The notes under the pieces were generated by a model. The model was not told where the DNA came from. It ran no database searches and saw only the letters and a list, made by a program, of their open reading frames with translations. Both the position numbers and the translations under genes were made by a program. Positions 1 through 8,534 of a stretch of 64,000 bases of DNA are shown here, one piece after another. Origin of the DNA: Maribacter algarum (ex Lu et al. 2025) (nom. illeg.) (GTDB lineage: Bacteria > Bacteroidota > Bacteroidia > Flavobacteriales > Flavobacteriaceae); contig CANMAW010000002.1 of NCBI GenBank assembly GCA_947495915.1, forward strand, positions 1 to 64,000, read 5' to 3'. Position 1 is the stretch's first letter, and each line of letters begins with the position of its first letter.

Positions 1-68
1 GCGATGATGCAGCTTTTATGACTGCAGAAACTATTCAAATTGGTGGTGGTCAAGGACTAGGTATTTAA
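1..68 (+). CDS. C-terminal tail of a probable SDR-family dehydrogenase (partial)
   Basis: The reading frame that opens at base 3 gives about 21 residues ending in TIQIGGGQGLGI before a TAA at 66-68. The gene begins outside the window. The ending, an aliphatic stretch followed by a glycine-rich turn, resembles the last strand of short-chain dehydrogenases (commonly VxGGxx near the C-terminus). A sugar-acid dehydrogenase would fit with the KDPG aldolase gene that follows in the same direction. This is a guess from about 20 residues; another oxidoreductase family is possible. Confidence 0.4.
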   Translation, partial: DDAAFMTAETIQIGGGQGLGI

Positions 69-151
69 AAAAATATAATAAATTCATACTTTTTTTTAAA
101 CGTAGTCGATATTATCAATTTAATAAACAACAAATAAATTTTAAAAGTCAA

Positions 152-823
152 ATGGCGCAATATTCAAGAATAGAAGTAGCTGAGGTTATGAAAGAAACCG
201 GTATGGTTCCTTTATTTTATCACCCTAATATTGAATTAGGAAAAAATGTTTTAAAAGCTTGCTACGATGGTGGAGCTCGCCTTATGGAATTTACAGCCCG
301 AGGTGATTTTGCTTATGAAGTGTTTTTAGAATTAAATAAATATGCTATCAATAATCTACCAGGTATGATATTGGGGGTTGGCTCTATTACAGATGCAGGA
401 GCCGCAAGCATGTTTATGCAAATGGGAGCGAATTTTATAGTGACTCCGTCGTTGAGAGAAGATATTGCCATTGCATGTAATAGAAGAAAGGTGCTTTGGT
501 CGCCTGGCTGCGGTTCTTTAACTGAAATTAATAAAGCGGAAGAATTGGGTTGTGAAATTGTGAAACTTTTTCCAGGATCAACTTATGGTCCTTCATTTGT
601 AAAGGCTATAAAAGGTCCACAGCCTTGGACAAGTGTTATGCCTACAGGAGGTGTTAGTACTGAGAAAGATAATTTAAAAGGTTGGTTTGATGCAGGTGTT
701 ACCTGTGTTGGAATGGGTTCTAAATTAATTAGTAAAGATATTTTAGAAGCTAAAGACTATGCAAAATTAGAGCAGTTAGTACGAGATACTTTAGAGACCA
801 TCAAAAGTTTAAGAACAAAATAA
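152..823 (+). CDS. eda: 2-dehydro-3-deoxy-phosphogluconate (KDPG) / 4-hydroxy-2-oxoglutarate aldolase
   Basis: A class I aldolase that splits 2-keto-3-deoxy-6-phosphogluconate into pyruvate and glyceraldehyde 3-phosphate in the cytoplasm; it is the last step of Entner-Doudoroff and hexuronate breakdown. The 223-residue protein is of normal family length. The Schiff-base lysine is K138 in VKLFPG, the catalytic glutamate is E46 in MEFTARG, and the phosphate-binding strand is MPTGGVS near 163-169. The gene lies 3 bases before the Nramp-like transporter and follows a probable dehydrogenase tail, so the three are likely one sugar-acid operon. No Shine-Dalgarno is seen, as is usual in this phylum. 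Confidence 0.93.
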   Translation: MAQYSRIEVAEVMKETGMVPLFYHPNIELGKNVLKACYDGGARLMEFTARGDFAYEVFLELNKYAINNLPGMILGVGSITDAGAASMFMQMGANFIVTPSLREDIAIACNRRKVLWSPGCGSLTEINKAEELGCEIVKLFPGSTYGPSFVKAIKGPQPWTSVMPTGGVSTEKDNLKGWFDAGVTCVGMGSKLISKDILEAKDYAKLEQLVRDTLETIKSLRTK

Positions 824-826
824 AAT

Positions 827-2101
827 ATGGAACAGTCAGCTACTAGTAAATCAATTTTTAAAAAAATTCTTGCGCTAGTGTTGGCTTTTGGTCCTGGAAT
901 TTTTGCAATTGGTTATACCATAGGTACTGGTAGTGTAACTTCAATGATAGTTGCAGGTAGCACCTATGGTATGCAATTGCTATGGGTGCTACTTCTTAGT
1001 TGTATTTTTTCGGGAGTACTAATGTATGCCTATGGTAACTTTGCTTTAGTTACAGGAAATACAGCGTTATATGCCTTTAAAAAACATTTGAAATGGGGCA
1101 AGTATATCGCTATTTTGATAATTATTGGTGTTTCTTTTGGTCAATGGAATTCTCTCATGGGAATTCTAGGTATATCTGCAAATATTCTATACGAGATATT
1201 CTTGATTTATTTTCCTGAATTAGCAGATCACCAATATGAGACTGTTCTCGCTATAGCGATCGCGGTTATTATAATTTTTTACGGAATTCTACTAGTTGGA
1301 AAATACGCCTTTTTTGAAAAGATATTGGTGATTTTCGTGACTATAATGGGACTATCATTTCTCGTTTCTTTATTTATGGTTTACCCTTTGCCAGCAGACG
1401 TTGCTAAAGGTTTAATACCCTCAATACCGCAAGTGCCTGGTGGTAAAATGATGGTAGCTGCATTTGTTGGAACTACAATGGCGGCGGCAACATTCTTGTC
1501 AAGACCACTATTTGTTCAGGGTAAAGGTTGGACAATGAAAAACAGAGGTCAGCAAAAAAAAGATTCAATTATTGCAGCGAGCTTAGTTTTCTTAATAAGC
1601 GCATCTGTAATGGCAGTAGCTTGTGGTGCTTTGTTTCATCAAGGCGAGCCTGTAACCAAAGTCTTAGATATGGTTAATACCTTAGAGCCGGTTGCAGGTA
1701 AGTTCGCGTTGACACTTTTCTTTTTTGGAACCTTAAGTGCCGGCTTGTCATCCATTTTTCCCTGTTTGTTGATCGCGCCAATTCTTCTTGCAGATTACCA
1801 ATCAGGAAAATTAGATACCAGTTCAAAACAGTTTAAAATGATAACTGGTGTTGCGTGTTTGTTTGCTCTGATTGTGCCTGTATTTGGTGCAAATCCAATT
1901 GAAATGCAAATCGTATCTCAAGTGTTTAATGTGTTTGTATTGCCTTTGGTAATTTTCGGTATTATTCTTTTAATTAATAAGAAGAACTTAATGAAAAAGT
2001 TTAGTGCTGGTATTTGGCTTAATTTAGCTTTAATTGCAGCTCTATTCTTCTCTTGTGTTATTTCCTACAATGGCGTAGTTGCCTTGTTCGATTATTTCTA
2101 A
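827..2101 (+). CDS. Nramp (SLC11)-related membrane transporter without the canonical metal-binding motifs
   Basis: A 424-residue integral membrane protein with about 11 hydrophobic segments. The first segment (GPGIFAIGY at 22-30, LLWVLL at 51-56) aligns with the Nramp helix 1 region. Canonical Nramp proteins have DPGN here and MPH in helix 6. In this protein the aligned residues are GTGS (33-36) and AAA (219-221), so the aspartate, asparagine, methionine and histidine that coordinate Mn/Fe are missing. The alignment was done by eye. The gene starts 3 bases after eda, which suggests cotranscription and a role linked to sugar-acid use rather than transition-metal uptake. The true substrate is unknown. 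Confidence 0.75.
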   Translation: MEQSATSKSIFKKILALVLAFGPGIFAIGYTIGTGSVTSMIVAGSTYGMQLLWVLLLSCIFSGVLMYAYGNFALVTGNTALYAFKKHLKWGKYIAILIIIGVSFGQWNSLMGILGISANILYEIFLIYFPELADHQYETVLAIAIAVIIIFYGILLVGKYAFFEKILVIFVTIMGLSFLVSLFMVYPLPADVAKGLIPSIPQVPGGKMMVAAFVGTTMAAATFLSRPLFVQGKGWTMKNRGQQKKDSIIAASLVFLISASVMAVACGALFHQGEPVTKVLDMVNTLEPVAGKFALTLFFFGTLSAGLSSIFPCLLIAPILLADYQSGKLDTSSKQFKMITGVACLFALIVPVFGANPIEMQIVSQVFNVFVLPLVIFGIILLINKKNLMKKFSAGIWLNLALIAALFFSCVISYNGVVALFDYF

Positions 2102-2212
2102 TCATACCTTGCCATAATAGTTGTGCAATACTTTTTTTTGTTTTATAGGGAAAAGTAGCCATATACTAGAATGGTTGTAGAATTTCATTTAGGCATTAAT
2201 TTTCTTAAAAAA

Positions 2213-2243
2213 TTGTTAAATAGTATATTTTACCCTATTTTTA
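2213..2243 (+). promoter_or_regulatory. Possible Bacteroidetes promoter for the 58-residue membrane protein gene
   Basis: TTG at 2213-2215, 20 bases, then TATTTTTA at 2236-2243, which matches TAnnTTTG at all but the last base. It lies 24 bases before the chosen ATG at 2267 and supports that start. AT-rich sequence makes chance matches likely. Confidence 0.35.
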
Positions 2244-2266
2244 GAAGGAATAGAATCACATACCTT

Positions 2267-2443
2267 ATGAAAACAAATGAAAAACTATTTGCTTACAGAG
2301 TGATTTATGGTTCTTTAGCCATAGCATTCACCATGATGGTCTATGTAATCTTTACTGAACATGGTACAGATATTAAAAGCGAAGTATTCGATGCGCTTAC
2401 GAAGACGTTTCCTAATCTAGATAATGAACTAGCGAGACTTTAA
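2267..2443 (+). CDS. Small single-pass membrane protein, function unknown
   Basis: A 58-residue protein starting MKTNEKLFAYRVIYG with one hydrophobic helix at about residues 12-30 and a polar, acidic C-terminal part. The frame can be extended upstream to 2171, but the extension is AT-rich, runs through a possible promoter, and the ATG at 2267 gives a typical Flavobacteriaceae start. A strong hairpin terminator follows 30 bases after the stop. It is monocistronic. I do not recognise the family. Confidence 0.55.
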   Translation: MKTNEKLFAYRVIYGSLAIAFTMMVYVIFTEHGTDIKSEVFDALTKTFPNLDNELARL

Positions 2444-2471
2444 TGTAGCCTTCTTTTAATGCTATATAGAA

Positions 2472-2505
2472 TAAAAAAAAGCCCTTCATATTGAAGGGCT
2501 TTTCT
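2472..2505. terminator. Bidirectional intrinsic terminator
   Basis: A perfect 9-base stem AGCCCTTCA / TGAAGGGCT (2480-2488 and 2492-2500) is flanked by A8 on the left and T4 on the right, so it can end both the plus-strand small gene (stop 2443) and the minus-strand small gene (stop 2585). Confidence 0.85.
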
Positions 2506-2584
2506 ATGGCAAAAGTCAAAATAATTAATTTAAATTTATAAATAGGGACAAAATAAGATTTCTTGGGGAAATGTCGATTACTGC

Positions 2585-2794
2585 TTAAAAGAATCCAACG
2601 GACCAAAGTATAAGTGATACCAGCACGGAAAGTAATATACCAACCAAAACTACTACCATTAAACTTAAGAAACCGTTTAATACCTTCACGCTTGAAGTTA
2701 TTTCCTGTTCCATTTTTATATAGTTTTCTTCAATGTACAAAATAACTAGATATAAGTCTGTATTTAGGGAAGATAATTCGACTAACTGCTTCAT
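2585..2794 (-). CDS. Small membrane protein, function unknown
   Basis: A minus-strand frame of 69 residues with one long, strongly hydrophobic C-terminal helix (about residues 43-67, rich in V, L and I). Starts are possible at 2794 (69 residues) or at 2713 (42 residues, MEQEITSSVKVLNG). Neither is decided by a ribosome binding site. It is followed by the bidirectional terminator at 2472-2505, which supports it being a real transcript. The family is not recognised, and coding status is uncertain because of its small size. Confidence 0.45.
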   Translation of the reverse strand: MKQLVELSSLNTDLYLVILYIEENYIKMEQEITSSVKVLNGFLSLMVVVLVGILLSVLVSLILWSVGFF

Positions 2795-2977
2795 TAATAG
2801 TGTGTTCTGTCGTTATAATGCCGTTATCGTCGATAAGCGGTAAATTTTAAAGTTAATTTTGCGGGATTAGTTTTTATGTAGGTTGTTCTGGGCATTGCCA
2901 TCAATCTCTAGTCTGCACTTATTATTCAATCATTAGAATTACTTAAACACACAAATAACTTAAAACACGTTTGAAGA

Positions 2978-3232
2978 CTATGGTGATACCTTAATTGCCC
3001 GCAAAGTATCTATGGTATTACTATTAACCTTTTTAGCCTTATTTGGACCTTGTTTTTTTTCAACCTCTGAAGGCTTTATTTCTTGGGGCTTTTTTTCTAA
3101 TGTTGAAGGTTTGATTGTTGGAGTTAAATGTTCAGTAGGTGCATTTTGCTGTTTATTGTTGATATTCTTTTTACAGCTATAAAGTAAACAACTACAAATT
3201 AAAAGGAATATAAACCTTGTTGAAAAACTCAT
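2978..3232 (-). CDS. Small Lys/Pro-rich lipoprotein, function unknown
   Basis: An 84-residue protein with a short signal peptide and lipobox (LLYSC, Cys at 20), so it is probably a lipid-anchored periplasmic or outer-membrane-associated protein. The mature part is low-complexity and rich in K, P, E and T, without a recognisable domain. It starts 17 bases after the Kdo transferase stop on the same strand and is probably cotranscribed with it. Confidence 0.6.
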   Translation of the reverse strand: MSFSTRFIFLLICSCLLYSCKKNINNKQQNAPTEHLTPTIKPSTLEKKPQEIKPSEVEKKQGPNKAKKVNSNTIDTLRAIKVSP

Positions 3233-3249
3233 AATGCATTGAAATAGGG

Positions 3250-4485
3250 CTATAACAATGTACGAATGTGATCAACTATTTGGATGCTGGCTCCCTTGTT
3301 TTTCGATATATAACGCGAATTAATAGCTCCAGACTTATTACGTAACTCAGAATTCTCCACTAATTTTTTCATTAATTCATTGAAGTCCCAATTGGTGGTT
3401 ATTGAGAAAATTCCTTTTTGTTGAACCAAATCTTCGGCTTCTTTAAAGCCTTTGTACTTAGGCCCTATAATAACAGGTACTCCAAAAACTGCAGGTTCTA
3501 AGGTGTTGTGAAGACCTGTTTCGAAACCTCCTCCAACATAAACGATGTTGGCGTAACTGTAAATTTTAGTTAATAAGCCAATAGTATCAATAATTAATAC
3601 TTCGTTCTGGGCAAGGTTACTTTCGTTTATATTAGAATATAAGGTTGTTTTCTTGGTGATAGCGCCCATCAATCCTAAAATTTTATCCTTCCTTATGGTA
3701 TGAGGTGCAATTACAAATTTTACTTTTTCTGTGGTATGATTAATGTAATCGATAAGAATGGTTTCATCTTCAGGCCATGTGCTACCTGCCACAACACACA
3801 ATTTATCATTACAAAAAGCTTTCATGAAAGAAAGTGAATTATCTCTTTCTAATATTTCTGAAACCCTATCTAAACGAGTGTCTCCAGCAATAGTGGTATT
3901 GCTAAAATGTATTGATTTAAGTAGCAGTTGTGACTTTTCATTTTGAACAAAAATATGATTGAAATTGCGTAATGAATTTCTCATAAAACCACCAAACCAC
4001 TTAAAATAGATTTGTTCTTTTTTAAAAATAGCAGAAACCAAAATGCTAGGGATTTCTTGTGCTTTTAACTCCTTTAAATAATTGGGCCAAATTTCGTATT
4101 TAATAAATATCGCAAGTTTTGGATTAGCGAGTTGAATAAAACGTTTAACATTGCGCTTAGTGTCAATGGGAAGATAAGTAATAACATCGGCCGCGTCAGT
4201 GTTCTTTTTTACTTCATAACCTGAAGGTGAAAAGAAAGTGACTAAAATTTTAGAAGAAGAATATATAGATTTTAATTGCTCTATAACCGGTAAGCCTTGT
4301 TCGAACTCTCCTAAAGAAGAAGCATGAACCCAAATGACATGATCTTGCTTTGAAATTGAATTTGAAAGTATGGTGTTGGTCTGCTTTCGGCCATCAACAA
4401 AGAGTTTAATTTTCGAATTAAAGCGTGCTACAATTTTAAGGTTAAACCAAGCGATACGTGCAATAAGGTTGTAGATAGAATTCAA
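3250..4485 (-). CDS. waaA: 3-deoxy-D-manno-octulosonic acid (Kdo) transferase
   Basis: This glycosyltransferase (GT-B fold, family 30) moves Kdo from CMP-Kdo to lipid A precursor at the inner face of the cytoplasmic membrane. The protein is 411 residues, the usual length. An N-terminal hydrophobic anchor is followed by the acceptor-domain motif HASSLGEFEQG (about 54-64), with the conserved glutamate thought to be the catalytic base, and by TFFSPSGYE. The C-terminal CMP-Kdo site shows GGGFETGLHN and the EPAVFGVPVI stretch. It is transcribed away from the aminotransferase and galE genes, which fits an envelope-sugar neighbourhood. Confidence 0.93.
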   Translation of the reverse strand: MNSIYNLIARIAWFNLKIVARFNSKIKLFVDGRKQTNTILSNSISKQDHVIWVHASSLGEFEQGLPVIEQLKSIYSSSKILVTFFSPSGYEVKKNTDAADVITYLPIDTKRNVKRFIQLANPKLAIFIKYEIWPNYLKELKAQEIPSILVSAIFKKEQIYFKWFGGFMRNSLRNFNHIFVQNEKSQLLLKSIHFSNTTIAGDTRLDRVSEILERDNSLSFMKAFCNDKLCVVAGSTWPEDETILIDYINHTTEKVKFVIAPHTIRKDKILGLMGAITKKTTLYSNINESNLAQNEVLIIDTIGLLTKIYSYANIVYVGGGFETGLHNTLEPAVFGVPVIIGPKYKGFKEAEDLVQQKGIFSITTNWDFNELMKKLVENSELRNKSGAINSRYISKNKGASIQIVDHIRTLL

Positions 4486-4545
4486 TTCGAGATATTTTGC
4501 CTCAAAAATACGCTTCTTTCAAATAAATCATTGCTCATGGTTTCG

Positions 4546-4553
4546 TATTTTTG
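4546..4553 (+). promoter_or_regulatory. -7 element upstream of the aminotransferase gene
   Basis: TATTTTTG matches the Bacteroidetes -7 consensus TAnnTTTG exactly, 44 bases before the ATG at 4598 in the divergent intergenic region. No TTG is found 17-20 bases upstream. The preceding TCG is shared with the sucA and actA elements. Confidence 0.5.
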
Positions 4554-4597
4554 TGCTCAATTGCTACAGGTAATTGCAATTCATATTATTCACAGCT

Positions 4598-5725
4598 ATG
4601 AAAAAAATACAAATGGTTGACCTTAACGGTCAGTACCAAGAAATTAAAGAACAAGTAAATACTTCTATCACCAACATATTAGAATCTTCCGCCTTTATTA
4701 ACGGATCAGATGTTAAAGAATTTCAAAAGGAATTAGAAGATTATTTAGGCGTCAAACATGTAATACCATGTGGTAATGGTACCGATGCTTTGCAGATTGC
4801 TATGATGGGTCTTGGTTTAAAACCAGGTGATGAAGTTATTACTGCAGATTTCACCTTTGCCGCTACAGTAGAGGTTATTGCTTTATTGCAATTAACGCCT
4901 GTTCTTGTTGATGTTGAACCAGATTCCTTTAATATCGATGTAGCAGCTATTGAAAAAGCGATTACACCTAAAACGAAAGCTATAGTACCTGTACATTTGT
5001 TTGGTCAATGTGCTAACATGGAGGCTATTCTCGAATTAGCTTCAAAGTATGATCTTTTTGTAATTGAAGATAATGCACAAGCCATAGGTGCTAATTATTC
5101 TTTTAAAAATGGACAGAAACGAAATGCTGGTACCATGGGTCATGTAGGCTCAACATCTTTTTTTCCATCAAAGAATTTAGGTTGTTATGGTGATGGAGGT
5201 GCAATTTTTACTAACGATGATGATCTTGCTCATACCTTAAGAGGTATGGTTAATCATGGTATGTATGTTCGATATCATCATGATGTAATTGGGGTGAACT
5301 CAAGACTTGATACAATTCAAGCTGCGGTGTTAAGAGCTAAATTGCCAAAACTAGATAGCTATTGCGCTGCTAGAAAGGCGGCAGCAGAAAAATACACAAG
5401 CGCATTAAAAGGACAAGACCATATCGTAACGCCATTTATAGTTGGTGATTCACACGTGTTTCATCAATATACCTTAAAAATCACGAATGGTAAAAGAGAT
5501 GGGCTGGTAGCTCATCTGGCGGATAAAGGAATTCCTTGTGGAGTTTATTACCCTATTCCGTTACACAAGCAAAAGGCTTATTTAGATGAACGTTATAAGG
5601 AAGAAGATTTTCCTGTAACTAATCAATTAGTGAAGGAAGTGATTTCGCTACCAATGCATACCGAGTTAGATGATGAGCAGATAAACTTTATTACCTCTAC
5701 TGTTATCGATTATGTAAATGGGTAG
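4598..5725 (+). CDS. DegT/DnrJ/EryC1/StrS-family sugar aminotransferase
   Basis: A PLP-dependent aminotransferase of the family that aminates nucleotide-linked keto sugars for LPS or surface glycans. From the ATG at 4598 it is 375 residues; an upstream in-frame start at 4574 adds 8 residues that look unlike a family N-terminus. The pyridoxal lysine is K192 in FFPSKNLGCYGDGGA, and the PLP-binding aspartate lies in VIEDNAQAIGA. The N-terminus MVDLNGQYQEIK is typical. It is followed by galE 47 bases downstream. The exact sugar substrate cannot be read from the sequence. Confidence 0.87.
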   Translation: MKKIQMVDLNGQYQEIKEQVNTSITNILESSAFINGSDVKEFQKELEDYLGVKHVIPCGNGTDALQIAMMGLGLKPGDEVITADFTFAATVEVIALLQLTPVLVDVEPDSFNIDVAAIEKAITPKTKAIVPVHLFGQCANMEAILELASKYDLFVIEDNAQAIGANYSFKNGQKRNAGTMGHVGSTSFFPSKNLGCYGDGGAIFTNDDDLAHTLRGMVNHGMYVRYHHDVIGVNSRLDTIQAAVLRAKLPKLDSYCAARKAAAEKYTSALKGQDHIVTPFIVGDSHVFHQYTLKITNGKRDGLVAHLADKGIPCGVYYPIPLHKQKAYLDERYKEEDFPVTNQLVKEVISLPMHTELDDEQINFITSTVIDYVNG

Positions 5726-5772
5726 ATTTTGTGTTGCCTACTTTTATATGATTTAATTTTTAATTTATTCAA

Positions 5773-6795
5773 ATGAAGATTCTTGTTACTGGTGGTTTAG
5801 GTTTTATAGGTTCACATACCGTTGTTGAGTTACAGAATGAGGGCTTTGAGGTTGTTGTGATTGACGATTGTTCAAATGCTGATGAAAAAGTTTTGGATGG
5901 TATAACGGCTATTACAGGGAAAACACCAATTTTTGAAAAAATTGACCTTAGGGAAAGATTAAAAGTTCAAGACTTTTTTAAAAGGCATACAGATATAGAA
6001 GGTGTTATACATTTTGCAGCTTCAAAGGCAGTAGGTGAAAGTGTTGAAAAACCACTTCTTTATTATGAAAATAATTTAGGAACCTTAGTGTATATTTTAA
6101 AAGAATTAACCGCTAAAAATCGAGCAAATTTTATTTTTAGTTCTTCTTGTACAGTTTATGGGCAAGCTGATGAAATGCCGATAACAGAAAGTGCTCCGGT
6201 TAAAGTGGCAGAATCGCCCTATGGAAATACCAAGCAAATTGGAGAGGAAATTATTGCCGATACCTGTAAAGTAAACCATGGTTTAAATGCTATAGCATTA
6301 CGATATTTTAACCCAATGGGTGCGCATCCGAGTGCTGAAATAGGTGAATTACCATTAGGAACTCCACAAAATCTAGTGCCATTTATAACGCAAACAGGTG
6401 TTGGGTTAAGAGATGAGTTATCTGTTTTTGGTGATGACTATCCAACAGAAGATGGTACAGCAGTAAGGGATTATATTTATGTAGTTGATTTGGCCAAGGC
6501 GCACGTACTAGCATTAAAAAGACTAATTGATAATAATAATCAAAGTAATTATGAGGTATTTAATGTTGGTACCGGAAAAGGTAGTAGTGTTTTAGAGGTA
6601 ATAGAAAGTTTTGAAAGAGTTTCAGGTAAGAAACTTAAATATAAAATAGTTGACAGAAGGGCAGGTGATATTGTAACTGCTTTTGCTGATACTTCTAAAG
6701 CGAATACAGAATTAGGTTGGAAATCGCAATTCACTCTAGATCAGGCAATGAAATCAGCTTGGGACTGGGAGCAAAAAGTAAGAGGTCTGTCTTAG
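5773..6795 (+). CDS. galE: UDP-glucose 4-epimerase
   Basis: An extended short-chain dehydrogenase that interconverts UDP-glucose and UDP-galactose with tightly bound NAD. At 340 residues it has family length. The Rossmann motif is GGLGFIG (7-13). The active site is S124/S125 with Y150 and K154 in SPYGNTK. The downstream RYFNPMGAH and RDYIYVVDLA segments are those of GalE. It lies downstream of the sugar aminotransferase and ends in its own terminator, so both probably supply surface-glycan precursors. Confidence 0.95.
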   Translation: MKILVTGGLGFIGSHTVVELQNEGFEVVVIDDCSNADEKVLDGITAITGKTPIFEKIDLRERLKVQDFFKRHTDIEGVIHFAASKAVGESVEKPLLYYENNLGTLVYILKELTAKNRANFIFSSSCTVYGQADEMPITESAPVKVAESPYGNTKQIGEEIIADTCKVNHGLNAIALRYFNPMGAHPSAEIGELPLGTPQNLVPFITQTGVGLRDELSVFGDDYPTEDGTAVRDYIYVVDLAKAHVLALKRLIDNNNQSNYEVFNVGTGKGSSVLEVIESFERVSGKKLKYKIVDRRAGDIVTAFADTSKANTELGWKSQFTLDQAMKSAWDWEQKVRGLS

Positions 6796-6822
6796 TTTAT
6801 ATATACCTGCAACGGTTTAACT

Positions 6823-6857
6823 ACCATGAAATTCGTATATTTCATGGTATTTTTTTA
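6823..6857 (+). terminator. Intrinsic terminator after galE
   Basis: A 10-base stem ACCATGAAAT / ATTTCATGGT (6823-6832, 6839-6848), 6-base loop, followed by A then T7. It lies 27 bases after the galE stop and 15 bases before the next ATG. Confidence 0.8.
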
Positions 6858-6871
6858 TTAAATAAATTCTT

Positions 6872-8146
6872 ATGAAAAAACTATTACTGGTATGGTCTCT
6901 GCTTTCACTTTGCTTTACCTCTGCCCAAGACATTTATATTCAATGTGGAAATATTGTAAATGCCGATTCTGGTAAAATGTTAAAAGAAAGAACTATCGTT
7001 GTTTCTGGTAACAAGATTAAAAGCATTCAAAAGGGATTCGTTTCTGGTTCGAAGGGAGATATGGTTATCGATTTAAAGTCAAAGACGGTGTTGCCTGGTT
7101 TGATGGATATGCATGTTCACATCGAAAATGAATCTAATCCAAAAGCTTATATAAAAAGGTTTACAGATAATGAAGCAGATGTTGCATTTGAATCAACTGT
7201 TTTTGCAAAAAAAACCTTGTTGGCAGGTTTTACTACGGTAAGAGATTTAGGAGGAAGTGGGGTTAATATATCTCTTCGAAATGCGATTAATAAAGGTTTG
7301 GTTGAAGGACCAAGAATTTTTACTGCAGGTAGAATGATTGCTAGTACAGGTGGGCATGCTGACCCAACCAACGGCATGAAGCATGATTTAATGGGCGATC
7401 CAGGACCAGAACAAGGTGTTGTAAATTCTCCCGAAGACGGTAGAAAGGCCGTGAGGCAACGATACAAAGATGGTTCTGATGTTATTAAAATTACGGCGAC
7501 TGGTGGTGTGCTTAGTGTTGCCAAAAGCGGAATGAACCCTCAATTTTCAATTGAAGAGATTAAAGCAATTACCAATACCGCGAAAGATTATGGCATGCTT
7601 ACCGCTGCTCACGCTCATGGTGATGAAGGAATGCAACGAGCAATTTTAGGTGGCATCAAAACTATTGAGCATGGTACCTATATGAGTGATGCAACGATGG
7701 AGTTGATGATTAAGCATGATACTTATTTGGTGCCAACGATTACAGCAGGTAAAGAAGTTGAAGAAAAGGCAAAAATTGATGGGTTTTTTCCAGAAGTGGT
7801 TCGAAAAAAAGCGGCAACAATAGGGCCGTTAATTCAAGATATGTTTGGTCGGGCTTACAAGAAAGGAGTGCCAATTGTTTTTGGAACTGATGCTGGGGTG
7901 TTTAATCATGGTATGAATGCCAAAGAATTTAAATATATGGTGGAAGTTGGTATGTCTGAATTTGAGGCTATAAAATCAGCAACGGTTACACCGGCAATGT
8001 TATTAGGGCTTAGCGATCAATTGGGTCAGATAAAAGAAGGATTTATTGCAGATATTATTGCTGTTGATGAAAATCCTTTAGACAATATTTCAATATTAGA
8101 AAATGTAAGCTTTGTGATGAAAAACGGTGTAGTTTATAAGCAGTAG
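6872..8146 (+). CDS. Exported amidohydrolase-family metallohydrolase (imidazolonepropionase / Xaa-Pro dipeptidase-like)
   Basis: A 424-residue protein with a Sec signal peptide (cleavage probably after TSAQ, about residue 19). The amidohydrolase barrel shows the binuclear metal set: H81 and H83 in MDMHVHIE, K206 in DVIKITATGG (the lysine that is carbamylated in this family), H247 in AAHAHGDEG, H267 in IEHGTYM and D340 in FGTDAGV. The family includes periplasmic prolidase-like and amide-cleaving enzymes in Bacteroidetes; the substrate cannot be told. It stands alone between a terminator and a small hypothetical gene. Confidence 0.85.
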   Translation: MKKLLLVWSLLSLCFTSAQDIYIQCGNIVNADSGKMLKERTIVVSGNKIKSIQKGFVSGSKGDMVIDLKSKTVLPGLMDMHVHIENESNPKAYIKRFTDNEADVAFESTVFAKKTLLAGFTTVRDLGGSGVNISLRNAINKGLVEGPRIFTAGRMIASTGGHADPTNGMKHDLMGDPGPEQGVVNSPEDGRKAVRQRYKDGSDVIKITATGGVLSVAKSGMNPQFSIEEIKAITNTAKDYGMLTAAHAHGDEGMQRAILGGIKTIEHGTYMSDATMELMIKHDTYLVPTITAGKEVEEKAKIDGFFPEVVRKKAATIGPLIQDMFGRAYKKGVPIVFGTDAGVFNHGMNAKEFKYMVEVGMSEFEAIKSATVTPAMLLGLSDQLGQIKEGFIADIIAVDENPLDNISILENVSFVMKNGVVYKQ

Positions 8147-8183
8147 AAATCTAAGTTCTAGTGTTATTCGTAATAATAGTGTG

Positions 8184-8534
8184 ATGTCAAATTTTAAAAA
8201 CGAAGAAGATCTTTTGCTTTTTGCAAAAGAACAAATGCTTTATCAAAATCTAGTTGCGCAATTGCAAAAAGATTTTGCATTGTCAAATGTTGATATCAAT
8301 ATAAGCTTAGAGATAGATCCACAGGATTTAGTTTCTGTATTACACGAAAAAAATTACTTTCTCATTCTTGAGAAATTTTCCGAATATCTCAATTTGCTAT
8401 ATATCATTGACGTGCCTGAACGAGCATTTAAAAATATTGAAATGACCGATGTTGTTGATGTGGCTGCTCAAGCCACATTTTTAATGCTGCAAAGAGAGTT
8501 GCAAAAAGTTCAGATGAAAGCAAAGTACTCTTAA
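8184..8534 (+). CDS. Conserved-looking hypothetical protein, 116 residues
   Basis: A soluble, mostly helical protein (MSNFKNEEDLLLFAKEQML...) with no signal peptide or membrane helix. The frame can be extended by one GTG codon to 8181, but the ATG at 8184 is preferred. It lies 37 bases after the amidohydrolase gene in the same direction. Its stop overlaps by 4 bases the stop of the convergent beta-barrel gene. No family is recognised. Confidence 0.65.
   Translation: MSNFKNEEDLLLFAKEQMLYQNLVAQLQKDFALSNVDINISLEIDPQDLVSVLHEKNYFLILEKFSEYLNLLYIIDVPERAFKNIEMTDVVDVAAQATFLMLQRELQKVQMKAKYS

Noticed and set aside
2412-2606. Minus-strand frame of 64 codons through the bidirectional terminator
   Set aside because: A terminator stem in the middle of the frame and no recognisable protein.
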